Of a stretch of 64,000 nt of DNA, positions 37,159 through 49,192 are shown piece after piece. A program made the position numbers and the translations under genes. The notes under the pieces were generated by a model. That model saw only the letters and a program-made list of their open reading frames with translations, made no database searches and was not told the origin of the DNA. The stretch covers positions 51,395,482-51,459,481 of the forward strand of contig OY986439.1 of the NCBI GenBank assembly GCA_963920525.1. Reading direction: 5' to 3'. The number at the start of each line of letters is the position of its first letter. Position 1 is the first letter of the stretch. The DNA comes from Dichetophora obliterata (lineage: Eukaryota > Arthropoda > Insecta > Diptera > Sciomyzidae).

Positions 37159-37745
37159 AGCTGGATTCACTGATAACCTTCAGCATGTTTTTGTGTGATT
37201 TAAAATAATGTTAATCAAGATGAGAGCGTGTAGCAAGTTTTCTCTCTAAGCGAAAACTTCATATAAAAAACTTTCAAAACACACCCAAAAAAAAGCTTCG
37301 TACTATGTACAAAACAATTATTATATTCTACAAAGCTGTTTGTTCTTTTTAGCCTACGAACGACTTTGTGAATAATACAAATGACCGTTTGTACATTGTA
37401 CAAAGAAATATTTGTATATTTTACAAACGCATTCGTTTCATCTACAAAGATACGAACAAATATACGAACGCTGCTGCCACCGCTTTGTATATTATCAAAC
37501 AATGTTCATTCAGTTCACAAATTTATACATTATAGATTTTTACAAACTAGCGTTTGTAGAATGTACAAAGTTACGAATTCAAAAATTTTTTTTCATGCAG
37601 CCAACACTACAAACGTTTGTACTATGTACAAATCATTTGTACATTCTACGAATAGCCTCTGTTTGTATTTCTACAAAGATTTTATTCGTAATTTTATCCT
37701 AAATATTTTTTGGGTGCATGCTGAAGTTGATCTGTGAATCCAGCT
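37159..37745. mobile_element. 587-bp MITE filled with short palindromes
   Basis: Ends AGCTGGATTCAC and GTGAATCCAGCT form an imperfect inverted repeat of about 30 bp that reaches the CTTCAGCATG motif. The interior (37300-37690) holds many copies of TTTGTAnnnTACAAA-type palindromes, often paired with CGTTTGT/ACAAACG. Overlapping ORFs on both strands merely translate this pattern. The target-site duplication is unclear (TA or TTAA-like flanks), so no superfamily is given. Confidence 0.75.
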
Positions 37746-38180
37746 TAAGAGTATATTCAATTCAATATCATATTTTTGATTTTTTTTTCTTTCACAATCA
37801 CAGCTACTTCGTCAACATATAACAAACCAAATTGCTGTAAGCGCCACATAGAAATAAATTTACATCGCATTCGTAGGTTGAAAAAAAAAACAATTCAGAG
37901 TTTTCTAAAATTAGTTTATTTTTAACCCAACTGAGTACAACTGGATTGTGAAACTGGCCCTAAGATTTTGAAAACTGTATTTGAGCATGGACTAATAAAA
38001 AGCATGAAACTTTTTTCCATAACTCACCTTTAAGTTGCATTCATTTTCAATATAAAATTAATTTTCTTGAAAACGTACCAACCTTAAAAATCTGAATACG
38101 CAGTTGAGCTTTCAAGCCTCAAATTATATAGAAATTACTCTTATATTCCGTACAACGAAATCAGTGTTTAGCTGTATTAC
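37746..38180. other. AT-rich spacer
   Basis: No feature recognised. Confidence 0.5.
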
Positions 38181-38542
38181 ACTATGCGACAATTCAAGGG
38201 TCATGGAATCTAACGAAAAAGCGGCCAACACAGATCGATGGTACTGATCTAGACCAATAAAACCCTAAAAGGGTTTTGCAAAGTTAGCTCGCTTTAAAAA
38301 GATATAGGCATTGAAAGTTTGCCTCTTGCAGAGTATTTTTTAAAAATTATGTGCTCATAAGGGCATATCGAATTAAAAAATTATTTTTTTAATTTCTAAT
38401 TCTAAGAGGTCTCCAAAGTTCCATAGGGTGGTCTCCAAAAAAAGGATGTCTCCCTCTACCGCAAGGACAAAGTTGTTTTTTGAGAAAAACAGTAAAAATG
38501 AACGATCTATAAATGCTTTGATTTTTGTAAGATTTTTATGTC

Positions 38543-39282
38543 TTAAGGGAGGGTTCTCCTGGATTTTTTTGGATTTGGCCGAAAAACAAGCAAAATTTGA
38601 AAATGGTTTGTGGGAAAATGAAAAGACATACGAACTTATGCTTTTGAACTTTGATTCGTGGTTTATTGACGAGTAAAAAAAAAAAGATATTTGAAAAATT
38701 CAAAATGGCGGCTTGAAAATGGCGGATCTCTTCGACCTCTGCGCGCAAAACATCGACCTCCCGCGGACAGTGTGGGGCCTCAGGTAGTGAACTGAAATTA
38801 GAAATGTATAAAATTTATTAAAATTGATAACATTTCATATGCCTGGAACCTAACTTCAATTAACTTTGGTAAAAAAACCAATTTTATGGACTTTTAAAAA
38901 AAAAATTGAAATTTTTTGCTTTTTTTTTACTTAGATCTCGTTTAAAAATTATAAATAAACAATTTTTTATGCCAATGTTAGGTTCCAAGCGTACAAAAAA
39001 GTATATACTTTCAAACATTCTTTGAATGAAGGAAATCGGATCAATAGAACAAGCCCTGTGCTGTCCGTTAGATTAGAAAACATGGTTCCGAGAAAAACGC
39101 GTTTAAAGTTTTTAGAAAGTTGGTACGCGCGCGTGACATGGGTACGTTTGACACGCTCTAGCTCGAGAAATACGCATCGTATTGAAATATCCCTTGGCAC
39201 AAGCATTCTACATATATGTAACTTTCATTTTATGTTAAAAAAATGGATTTTTTCAAAAAAATCCAGGAGAACCTTCCCTTAA
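38543..39282. mobile_element. 732-bp TTAA-flanked MITE, Kolobok-like ends
   Basis: TTAA at 38543-38546 and 39279-39282 encloses inverted ends GGGAGGGTTCTCCTGGAT and GGGAAGGTTCTCCTGGAT (one mismatch). The opposite arm of E5 has the unoccupied TTAA at 41191-41194. The ends resemble GGGGGTCCTCTGGTAATC of the 28-kb transposon in pattern, and both contain a TGGCGGCT motif internally, so it may be a non-autonomous relative. Non-coding. Confidence 0.82.
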
Positions 39283-39495
39283 AGCAAAAGTAAATAAAGA
39301 CTTTAATAATATCTCGCCAAGCAAGATGCCACTCTTGATTTTTTCTCACTGTGTCCTGTGTGAAGGATATTCGAATCTTAAGGTACACTCGAAATAGCAC
39401 AGAACTTTATTGTGTTTGTTTGAGTGGTATTTATAAAAGAGTTTACGTTTTCCTTATATTTAGTGTAGTTAAAATATGCACATTTTTTACCTATA

Positions 39496-40432
39496 GAGGA
39501 ACTTCGAGTATGTGGTATGGGCTAATATCTCCGATTCCGCTAAACTTATTTTTCCGCAATCTTGCTTAAATTTGTGTAAACTAATAAAAAAGAGAATAGA
39601 GTTCAAGAAAATCGACGAAACCCTAACACGTTTTCGATCAGTTAAAAAAAAACATATGAAGGCGTTTGATCGACTTTTTTTGTTGTTTCAAAGTCAGTGA
39701 ATTTTTTTATGGAAAACAACGATTTATTTATTATTATATAATTTCCGCATTTAAGGTAAGTGTTAGGCTCTGATTAATTTGCGATACATTTTGATAGTTC
39801 TCAACACTATTCAATTTAAAAATTTTTTTACCTGATCGCAACAAATCGGTTTTTGTGGTATACAACTTGGCGGCTAATGTGGTATTATGATTATGCATGT
39901 GAATGCATAGTTTAAAATTTTTTTTTAATACTTTTTAACTTGCGCATGAGCAATACTCTTTATGTTAAATTTCAACGATATCCAATGTAATGGGTTTATT
40001 AAGCAACCCTGTTGTCATTCTTTTTTCATTACTTTTTCTTATTTATTGAATTATAAACGTTTTCTTTTGTTAAATTTGAAATGTTTAATTCTAATAAATT
40101 TATAAATTAAAACCCCTCAAAACAGTCCATATATATAAAATAAATTTTTTTTTAAAGATTTTTCAAAACCAATTCACTCAAAAACAGTATACCACATTAC
40201 ACTTATGTTGTGTACCACAATACCCTCCAAATTTTTGGGAAGGAGGTTTTTGGGTTATCTCAAACTTTTCCTAATAACTTTTTAATGGGTTATCATAAGA
40301 TTCTTATTCTATGCTATTTTGTTTCCAATACTTCAAGCATCCAAACAAACAACATTTGTTAAAAAACTCACTTATAGTTTTTTCACAAATCGCAGAACAC
40401 AAATAACTATATCACAATACCCGAAGTTCCTC
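39496..40432. mobile_element. Nested element with TA-flanked inverted ends
   Basis: GAGGAACTTCGAGTATGTGG at the left is matched by the reverse complement at 40413-40432, with TA on both sides. A TA duplication fits Tc1/mariner-like MITEs, but the ends do not resemble the usual CAGT start. The interior includes small ORFs without homology. Confidence 0.55.
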
Positions 40433-40511
40433 TACATTTACTGTTTTTTGAGAAAAGCATACTTGAACGCAATCTTTTTTGAAAAAAATTAATATAATTA
40501 ATATGATCTCA

Positions 40512-40876
40512 GGCATCAGAAGTGGTAAAATTATTTTCGCTTTTTGAATTCTTCAGATATCTCCTTTAAGGTTATTACTTTTTTTTTTAAAACACATCTT
40601 AAAAGCAATTGTTAAATCAATTGAGACTCATCGAATGGCAGGCTCAGAAACTCAAAATTTTTGTTTAACATTTTGGCAAATTATGAGGTGAGGTGTTTTG
40701 ACGAAATAATAAATTTCATGCTGAGCAGAAAAATTTTTTTTTAAAAATCGAAACACAAAAAAGAATTGTGGTCTTAACCTGGTGTTTTAAAAAAATACTT
40801 TCAGACAGTGTTTCGTTCAGAAATATTTTAAGAATCCGAATTCACACAAATTATCTTCGGTACCACTTCTGATGCC
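40512..40876. repeat. Short inverted-repeat insertion
   Basis: GGCATCAGAAGTGGTA at 40512 is repeated inverted at 40861-40876, with weaker pairing further in. It is a likely MITE of about 365 bp. No clear target duplication was seen. Confidence 0.5.
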
Positions 40877-42103
40877 AAAAACAAATAAAACATTATCTTA
40901 ATTTTTTTCAAAAACTTATAAAATTGCATTCAAAATACGTTTCTTGAAAACATGAAAATGCATTTGCGAAAAATATGTAAACATTTAATTCGCCAAATTT
41001 AAAGAAAACATAAACACCTCAATCAATAACACCAACATTTAGACAATTAGATAACAATCAAAAGTTCTGTGCTATTTCGAGTGTACCTTTGGATTCGAGT
41101 ATCTCTCACACAGGACAATGAGGGTAGAAATCGAGAGTGGCATTTTGTTTGGCGAGATATTCTTAGTTAAAGTCTGTATTTAATGTTGCTTTAAGATATA
41201 TGTAGTTTTTCTTACACAAATCAAAACATTTATAGATCGTTATTTTTTACTATTTTTCTTAAAAAACAACTTTGTCCTTTTGTAAGAGAAAGACATTCTT
41301 TTTTTTTCTCTTAATCTTTTTTTTTTAGATCTTGATCACCATGCAACTTTTGAGACCTCTTTTAATGTGAAATTCGAAAAAATTGTAATTCGATACGCCT
41401 TTATGAGCACTTTATTTTTAAAAAAATACTCCGCAAGAGGCAAACTTCTAATGCCTAAATCTTTTAAAAGCGAGCTAACTTTGCAAATTCCTTTTAGGGT
41501 TTTCTTACTATACACTAGTACTATCATCCTGTGCTATCCGCTTTTCCGTTAGAAAAATGTGTTGCACAGTGTTATCGATGTTCTTAGGGCCGTTTTATTC
41601 ACTTTTTTAACTTGAGAAGTTGGAATAACTTTGGGATTTATTCGATTTCAAAAGTTATTCCATTTTATTCACTTGAATTTCTCAAAAATATTTTGACATA
41701 TTGAAGATTTGATATAACTTTCGTTTGATAACTTTTGTTAACTTGTGATTTCTCTAACTCCCAAATATATGACCAGTTATAAATTCTAACTTGGGATATT
41801 TGGTGTAACTTGTGATTTTCGCTTCATTTACAGTTCAATTGGTACTTAGCTTGTGCTGTGACAACAAAATTGTTACTATAAAAACATTTGAAGCACGTAT
41901 TATTTTATCTGAATAGAACCGATACAGTTCAGCACAACTTTTTTATGCACAATATTAAAGATTTAGGTACCGCTAACCGTTAAAAATGTTATGGCGTCCG
42001 TGGCATACTGATTACAGCGCGTGGTCGGTATGCTAAGAACAGTAGTGGCAGGGGTTTAATTCACTTCTGAGACAGAATGTTAATTCTATTCAATCAATAT
42101 TTA

Positions 42104-42349
42104 TTATAAAATAAACCTCAGAGAGTAATACCTGCCAAGTAGAGCTTCTCGAGAACACAAGCCGTTTGGAGTCGGCATTACTTGTATATCTAGTTCTCGA
42201 TCATTTGTGTTCAAACATTTAATAACACGCACAACACAATCAAAAGAGGATCGATCAAAGTCCTTCCAAGGGCTTGAATTGCACTTTATATCCGTAATGA
42301 CCTGTTTTAATTTCCGCTGATCGATATCAGCTCCAAAGATAACAATCAT
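42104..42349 (-). pseudogene. Unidentified ORF within E1
   Basis: An 81-codon frame starting MIVIFGADIDQRKLKQ. The frame remains open for about 30 codons upstream of this ATG, so it may be the tail of a longer protein. The same sequence is in the middle E1 copy (32905-33150), where a 9-bp deletion and frameshifts break it. Presence in both copies shows that it belongs to the element rather than to the flank. I recognise no domain; a decayed element-encoded protein is the most I can say. Confidence 0.35.
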
Positions 42350-44908
42350 TAGTTTGCCAAAAAAAACTTTGATGCGCAGTAAAATTAAAGTGCTGTTATT
42401 ATGTGCACAATTATGAGTAGTCGGTACCTAAATTTTTGCATCAGTTCACAATGTGGAATTTGTACGTGCAGCTGGAGCCATTTGTTAAAGAGAGTATGAA
42501 GCTTGCCAATTTCAGTTTGGTGGTCACTCGATTTTCAAGAAATAGTAGTGCATAGAGAGTAAATTAAGGTATCCCAAAATAAGGCACCATTTCTGATGAA
42601 TCATTTCAATTTCAGTTACTAAATTTTTGTAAATGCTTTTTAATGTTTAACAGCTCTAGTGACTGAATTTGCTTTATTTAAAGAATTTCAACAGAACTGG
42701 TGCAAATACTATAGCTCCATTTACTCTGTATGTTGGAAGTTGGAAAAAATAATGTCGTGCAGCCTTCAAGTCACAAATCTCTACTTAAGTCAAAAATGGA
42801 ACTTTTTTCGTTCGATTTAGTAAATATTAGTTTGACAAAGAGAAACCAAAAATAAAACAATACATTTAAGATCACTTTTAAAAAAAAAACCAACTTATTT
42901 TTCTAGAAGTAAAAAACGGTTAAAACAGTATTCTAAAAAAACATCTATTCCAATTTACAAAGAGCTGAACTATTTCAACTTTTTCATTTTATTATACATC
43001 GTAGTCGGGTTTATTTTAACATAATTTAGTTAGAAGTCAATATAAAGAAACTATTTTTGTAATATTTGTTTTGTATACTAGAAGGCGCCAAAGTCGATTT
43101 CTTAAAAAATAGAATACATGGTTACATGTTACACAAATGGTTACTTGTTAATAACCAAAACAAAACCAAACTCGTCGACCATATTTTGAAGGACTCGAAT
43201 TTATCCTCCTCTGTTATCAAAATACAAAGACAAAATTATAAACACCATTTTTTTCGATTGTCAAAGGACTACATAATCTTTTAAATAAGAACTAAAAAAT
43301 CAAACACGGCATAGTAACACAAGCTAATTTAAAATGTTCATGAAAGTGCATGTCTTTTAGAAATATTTTTATTAGTCTACATTTAAAGCATGCGCCGTTA
43401 TTTAACGAAGTGAATTAAAGCATATCTTAATTCAAAACACCGTTAACTGAAAACCCCCCATTATTTGGAAATCACTTTGTTTTTCTTCTGCACAAATATA
43501 TTTTAATAAAAAAAGAAACAGTTTCGATAGTATCGTAAGTATGGACGTAGAATTCCTTTTCATACAGTAATAGAGAAAAATCCTCGTTTTTTTTTTTAAT
43601 TATATTTTTCAAAACTATTTTTGGTGATGAATTTGTTGTACTTGTTCATTTGTTTTGTTGATTAAAACTAAATGTAATTCAAAGTTATGTTTAATTAATG
43701 GAAATAAATATGGGTAAACTTGAATTATTTATTTTTCCTGTAGTAAAGAGCATATACATATATGTATTTTTAAAAGTAATTTAAAATTAAAATTTTAGGT
43801 AACAAAAAAAATTTTTTAAAAGGAAAAAATATAGTGCATATATATTGCAAAAAAAATAATTCGAATTTATTATGGTATTTTAAAAATAAATGGAGTTTTT
43901 AAAGCACAACGCATGCTTAGTAACACATGTGCAAATTTGCGTAGTAGTATACATACATGCTGAAAATAAACATTCGTCTTATTCGTACTCCAACTCATGG
44001 CAGAATAACCAGGTAGGACCGACTCGGAGAGGAATGAAGTAGAAAGCAGAGAAAAGCAAGGTAGTTGTCAAAATCAGCTGTTCATGTCGAGTAAAATTTA
44101 AGAACATCTAAAAAAATTTTAGCTAACTGAACAAACAGCAATTACCAAGCAAATCTAAAACAACGACGTACAGAGAAGAGCAAGATCACTGCGGTTGAGC
44201 AGCGTTAGAGGGGATGAACCGAATCGTCCACAGAAAATAAACAGAACTTTGCTTACCATGTCCCGCTTTTCTCTCGTCACACACAAATATTCTCGAGCTT
44301 CCGGCGAAAGCAATTATTGCTCCGAGAGCGAATGAGATTTTTGTGGCAATTTTAAATGCATATGGAATTTGTGGTGGTATTTTTAAAACGCATGGTATTT
44401 TTGTGGTAATTTTTAATGATCGTGGAACTTTTCTGTTTTATCTCTATAATGATAATATTGTTGTTTTTAATTTATGTTACTGTCAAAAAAGGAACTTTTT
44501 GTCGGAATTGTTTAAAATTTTAACTGGCAACCTTGGCTAGTACTAGTACATTTTTTGTAGCCACATACTAGCTCTCTAACTACATGCATCTGTATTCTCT
44601 ATTGCATTACAACCCAACAAGCCATGAATGTCACTGTTCCAGCTAAACGGTACTTAAAACGGCAGCGTCTGATTTGCTGGTATGAAAACGACATGTTTTG
44701 TGCCTGTAAACGGCTGTCTATATAAATGTAAGACCCTTTTTTATATTTATCAAGAAATTTATCATTGAAATTTATGTCATATTCGCTTGATGTGTGGTTT
44801 GTTCTTGTCTTTTTTCCCTCTCTTTTTCACCCGTTCGCCAAACAACGCTGAAATATGCATTGAATCTTGTATTGAAATCAAGGTAGTGCAGTTGAATTGC
44901 CGTTTATT

Positions 44909-45350
44909 GTTTAGATCAGCGGTCGTCAGCGCCTAACTCTTTCCACTCTTTCCACTCTTTTACAACAATTTCAAGATTTTCATGATTGTTGTAATTCGCC
45001 GAATCGTTCACAGGCGCAGCTGCACCGCTACAATACAGCGCGTGTGTGTTGTTGTTTCTCCTTGTTGTTGTTGGTAAATATAGCACGTGTTGTTGTTGGT
45101 TTTTTTTCGTTGCTGGTCAACTCAGTGCATGCGACTGCGCACAATTATTGCTATACTGAAGGTTTCTTGTTGGTAATTTTGCGTAGTGTTTCGTCGCTAC
45201 AGACATGCGTGTTGTTGCTTTTATGTATTGTTTTTATGTTAATAATTCCTTATTGTATCACGGAGCCAACTATTTTCTGTTTTTGTTGTTTTTTGTTGTA
45301 ATTGTTGTTGCACTCTTAAAAAAAATTTTTTGGCGATCCCTGGTTTAGAT
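44909..45350. mobile_element. 426-bp hAT MITE with 8-bp duplication
   Basis: GTTTAGAT flanks both sides (44909-44916 and 45343-45350). Element ends are CAGCGGTCGTCAGCGCC and, read inward from the right, CAGGGATCGCCAAAAAA. Both fit the CAGnGrTCGyCA form of hAT ends, and 8-bp duplications are diagnostic of hAT. The interior is (GTT)-rich and non-coding. Confidence 0.88.
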
Positions 45351-45461
45351 TATTGTTGCAACTTAATAAAAAACCATTTCAAGAAAACGTTACAATAGTT
45401 TAACAACAAATAAAATTAATATACAACTTAAAGTTTTCTATATTACCTTGTTATTTATTGT

Positions 45462-45847
45462 GTTGATTTTTTATGATTTAAATACAAATTCTAATTGTTT
45501 GATAGTTTAAATCATTCTTGATTTTAAATACAAATTCTAGTTGTTTGATAGTTTAAAATCGTTTATTGAGCTTTAGGTCAGGTTAGAAGAATTAATTGCT
45601 CTAACTAGTTAATCAATCAGCTTACAAATTAATCAGCTAGTGATGTTTTTTTTTTCTTTTGATATTGAAAATGTTGTTGCTGTTATTTCTTTGAAAAAAA
45701 TTCGTTAGAGCAATTAATTATTCTAACCTAACCTAAAGCTCAATAAACGATTTTTAAGTATCAAACAACTAGAATATGTATTTTAAATCAAGAATGATTT
45801 TAACTATCAAACATTTAGAATTTGCATTTAAATCATAGAAAATCAAC
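45462..45847. repeat. Foldback repeat, longest copy
   Basis: Palindrome with arms of about 145 bp and the unit AAATACAAATTCTAGTTGTTTG twice in the left arm (trimmed here). Corresponds to 4294-4539 in the other E2 copy and to the half copy at 96-310. Confidence 0.75.
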
Positions 45848-46851
45848 ATTAATATGCAACTTAATAAATAGCACGCTTCTACGAAACAAACAATGAATAG
45901 TTTGCTGACAACGGTCCGCTTCAGTGCTTTTAGAAATGCACACCGTTTTCAACCGATTCGATTGGTTATCTGGGAAACGAAATAAAATTTAAGCAACTGA
46001 TCTGGATTTATATATGTATATTTTACAAACATATTAATAAGAACAACAACAACAAGAACAAAAGCAGCACAACAAGGAACGACATGACTACGAACCAAAC
46101 GAGCACACACACAACAACAACAACAACAACAACCGTAAAAACAACATAAGCAGCTACATATTAATAAGAACAACAACAACAAAAACAAAAGCAGCACAAC
46201 AAGGAACGACATGATTACGAACCAAACGAACACACACAACAACAACAACAATAACAACAACAACCATAAAAACAATATAAGCAGCTACTGAAGCAGCTTG
46301 TGCATTTCTCATACGGATATGCAATGAATTTTTTTTCTTCTTAAATTTGGCTATTTTATTAGATATTCGTTTTATTCCCACTAAAACTGATATTTTGGCA
46401 TTTTTTTTTTCTTTGTACGATGAATATTAAAGGCTGTAGGTATACCCCAAAGTGTCAAATATCACTTTGAAAAAATTCGTGAAAATGACCCCTATACAAA
46501 CCGTGCTGTAAGACGTAATTCTACGTCAAAAATATTTTTTTGACATTGTGTTGCCTTCAACATCAACAAATTTCCATTTCATAAGTTATAGAAGTCATTT
46601 CTTTTCTAATTTCCCATCATATATCAAAAAATTCCCTGGGATGTTTTATAACTTAAGTATTTATAACTTGACTTAATTTCAACATATAAAATTTCAACTT
46701 GAACTGATGAAATTATGAACTGAATGAAATTAAATTTAACTTGAGAAATTAAAATATTTAACTTGGCAAGTTGTACGAAAAGTCTAGTTAACAAAAGTTA
46801 TTGAAACTACTCAAGTTAGCTCAATTTATAAAAAGTGAATAAAATGGCCCT

Positions 46852-48579
46852 ACAACCTTTTTGCTGTTCCCCTCTGTAACCAATTTCAACTAAAAAGTGT
46901 TCAATAGCGCGACATAAATAGATGTAAAAGTGAACTTTAGAGTTAAAAATTAAATCTTTTTGGCCTTAAAATTTATATATAATTTGTGAATCGTGCACTT
47001 TGGCATTAAATTGCAAAAAAATTACTAATTTTACTTGAACAGCTTTCCTATCTTTCAATCTTTCCACAAATTGTTATGAATAACTGAATCAACCAATTTT
47101 AAGCAGTTCACATTTTTTCTAATTCCAAAAACATTCTTTAATGCTCTCATTTACCTTAATGGCTGCATTATAATCTATCCCTTCAATCTTTAAAAAATCC
47201 GCTTAACTTTCTTATTTGGTGCATTTCTATTTGCGCGCAACCAGCTCACCGAACAAGAAAAACAAGACCACGTTCAGCACCAGCACCAACACCTAATCTT
47301 ATTAACTCAAACAGCATTTTTAGTATTTTACTCTACTTCCTTGGCTCTACACTGTGTTTTTTTTTTAATTTTGGCTTTATGCCATCAAATCTTGTAATTT
47401 CGAAAAATTCATACGAATTTTGTCCTAAAAACATTCGAACAAACAAGCAAGCGGAACAATAACAAGGATCACAAACATATCCTGTACTACATGGTACACA
47501 TACATGTTGCCAGCAAAATATTTATTGAAGAGAATGAAGACAACTTGAAGTCTGCCAACATAAAATGTGTATGGATATATATACGTGCTTATGTGTGTGT
47601 TCGTGTCTGTCCTCTTTGCAGAACATGTCGTTACAACTGTAGGAAGCTCAAAAAACTTTTCTGCTGCATTGTTAGTTCTAATAGTTGCAGTAAATTATGC
47701 ATTGCAGTAAAAGGACTTAAAGATGTAGTAGTAGCAAGGATAAAACTTTTTCAATATTTCTCTAGATGCGTACTCAATTCATAAAAGAGATATTGCAAAT
47801 TATTTAAAGAGTTTGGGTGAGATCAGCTTACAAAAAGTTTCAACTGCAAATCCAAACGGAGCTATTATTTATCCAAAAAGTATGAAAAAAAAACAATTTT
47901 AACATTAATATCAAAGTTTTTAAATAATCCTTCTTAGTAGCTACAACAGCTTGGCAGCACACTGATGTGCATAAATAAAAGGCTTCAAGCTAAATTTGCG
48001 TACGAAATTCTACGCTTTACGACAAGAAACGCTTGCAAAAACTATAAAAACCACGACATAAAATTCTTTTATGGTTTTGTAGCTTGGTTTGAAGTGTAAA
48101 GTATGGAATAGAATGGGAGAAGCAGGCAATGTTTAAAATGTTGCATGTAAAAGTGCTATTTCAAAAGGGTTTCATTAATAAAATAGTTGATTGACTCTAA
48201 TGAAAGACACTTACTATTCTCAGAGAATTCTCATTTAATGAGCACGAAATTTAAACTGTTGCTTAGTATTTAATTTCATTCAGTTCATTTTTACATTAGA
48301 TAAAATAAAATATTTTATTTTTAATGATAAGATTTGGCCTATTCTTCTAGTAAAAATTACGATATTTATCTTAGAATAGTTCCATGTTGAGAAAAATAAA
48401 AAATGTATAGAAAACCAAGAAAAAATATTGAATGAAAAAAATGTTTATTTAAAAACAAAATTACATTACAAGTTAACATGTGTTTTATTAGGAAAAAATA
48501 TTTAATTTTTAACCGACTTCAAAAAAGAGGAGGTTCTCAAGTTCGTTGGTTTGTTTGTTTATTTTTCTAATGTACGTAC
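46852..48579. other. AT-rich DNA, no gene
   Basis: Bases 48463-48480 repeat the TACATTACAAGTTAAC motif of 18343-18355. 48505-48560 contains an ACCGACTTCAAAAAAGAGGA segment, a familiar insect dispersed repeat. A 97-codon ORF at 47491-47784 has no recognisable homology. Confidence 0.5.
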
Positions 48580-49192
48580 ATTAGGGCAGGTTGATTTAAA
48601 AATCGCCCGTTGCTCAGTAAAAATCGTATTCCAGTGATCAAAATAAGAAACTTTGCCCGAGAAACTATATCTCTAAAACGAATTCTAATGCCCCAACTTT
48701 TGACTTTTGTCCCGTAAGGTCGAATTTTGAAAAATCCCTCTTTGACCCATTTAGAGTGCTCCAATCGAGTCTTAATGTATGACCGACCCCCACTTACTTT
48801 GGAGGGCCGATCCACCCATGCCAGTGGCGACCCCATTTCGCTGATTTTTTCATGTAAAGTGCCAAAAATGGTGATTTTTTGAAATTTTTGTATGGGAAAC
48901 CCCCCAGGGGGTTCCAGGAGGTGTGCCACTGGCATGGGTGAATCGGCCCTCCAAAGTTTGTCGGGATCGGTCATACATTTAGTTTCGATTGGGGCGCTCT
49001 TAATGGGTTAAAAAGGGATTTTTCAAAATTTGACCCTACGGGACAAAAGTCAAAAGTCAAAAGTTGGGGCATTAGAATTCGTTTTAGAGGTATAGTTCCT
49101 CGGGAAAAGTTTCTTATTTTGATCCCTAGAATACGATTTTCACTGAGCAATGGGCAATTTTTGTGCCTCCCTACAAATCGACCCTGCCTAAT
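48580..49192. mobile_element. 613-bp hairpin element
   Basis: Near-complete palindrome with arms of about 245 bp and a loop of about 90 bases (48830-48915). Outer ends are ATTAGGGCAGGTTGATTT and its inverted partner ending CCTGCCTAAT. GTAC flanks both sides (48576-48579 and 49193-49196); a TA duplication is the alternative reading. It is more GC-rich than its surroundings. The two ORFs of 135 and 75 codons are mirror translations of the arms. Confidence 0.82.

Larger units (their letters stand above)
38181..41570. mobile_element. Foldback element E5 with nested insertions
   Basis: Long inverted arms: 38181-38525 with 41228-41570 (for example TTTGCAAAGTTAGCTCGCTT and GTTTGCCTCTTGC), and 39283-39395 with 41062-41190. 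Outer ends resemble each other (CACTATGCGACA and CACTGTGCAACA). The arms are interrupted by a TTAA element (38547-39278), and the centre holds two further inverted-repeat insertions (39496-40432 and 40512-40876). No transposase gene is visible. Confidence 0.75.
43515..46548 (-). mobile_element. Element E2, right copy (inserted in E1)
   Basis: Inverted copy of 3738-7368. Edges are AAACAGTTTCGATAGTATCG on the left and TCTACGTCAAAAATATTTTT on the right. It lacks the Harbinger-like MITE at the homologous site (44253-44255) and the 5890-6840 block, but carries its own insertion (44917-45342) and a duplicated (GTT)/(CAA)-rich tract at 46030-46265. Leu/Val-rich ORFs at 45949-46381 are translations of (GTT)n. 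Confidence 0.78.
41587..46851 (-). mobile_element. Element E1, right copy, split by E2
   Basis: Ends GGGCCGTTTTATTCACTTTT and (reverse complement at the right) GGGCCATTTTATTCACTTTT form terminal inverted repeats of about 21 bp with one mismatch, flanked by TA on each side (TTA left, TAC right). It is inverted relative to the copy at 31490-33583. E2 occupies about 43515-46548. The GGGCC start and possible TTA/TA flank recall PIF/Harbinger ends, but no Harbinger nuclease was found, so this is a guess. Confidence 0.75.

Noticed and set aside
37381..37737. 118-codon ORF with repeated motifs
   Set aside because: The repeats come from the palindromic DNA array and are open on both strands.
45949..46381. 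Leu/Val-rich ORFs resembling membrane proteins
   Set aside because: They are translations of (GTT)n/(CAA)n microsatellite in E2.
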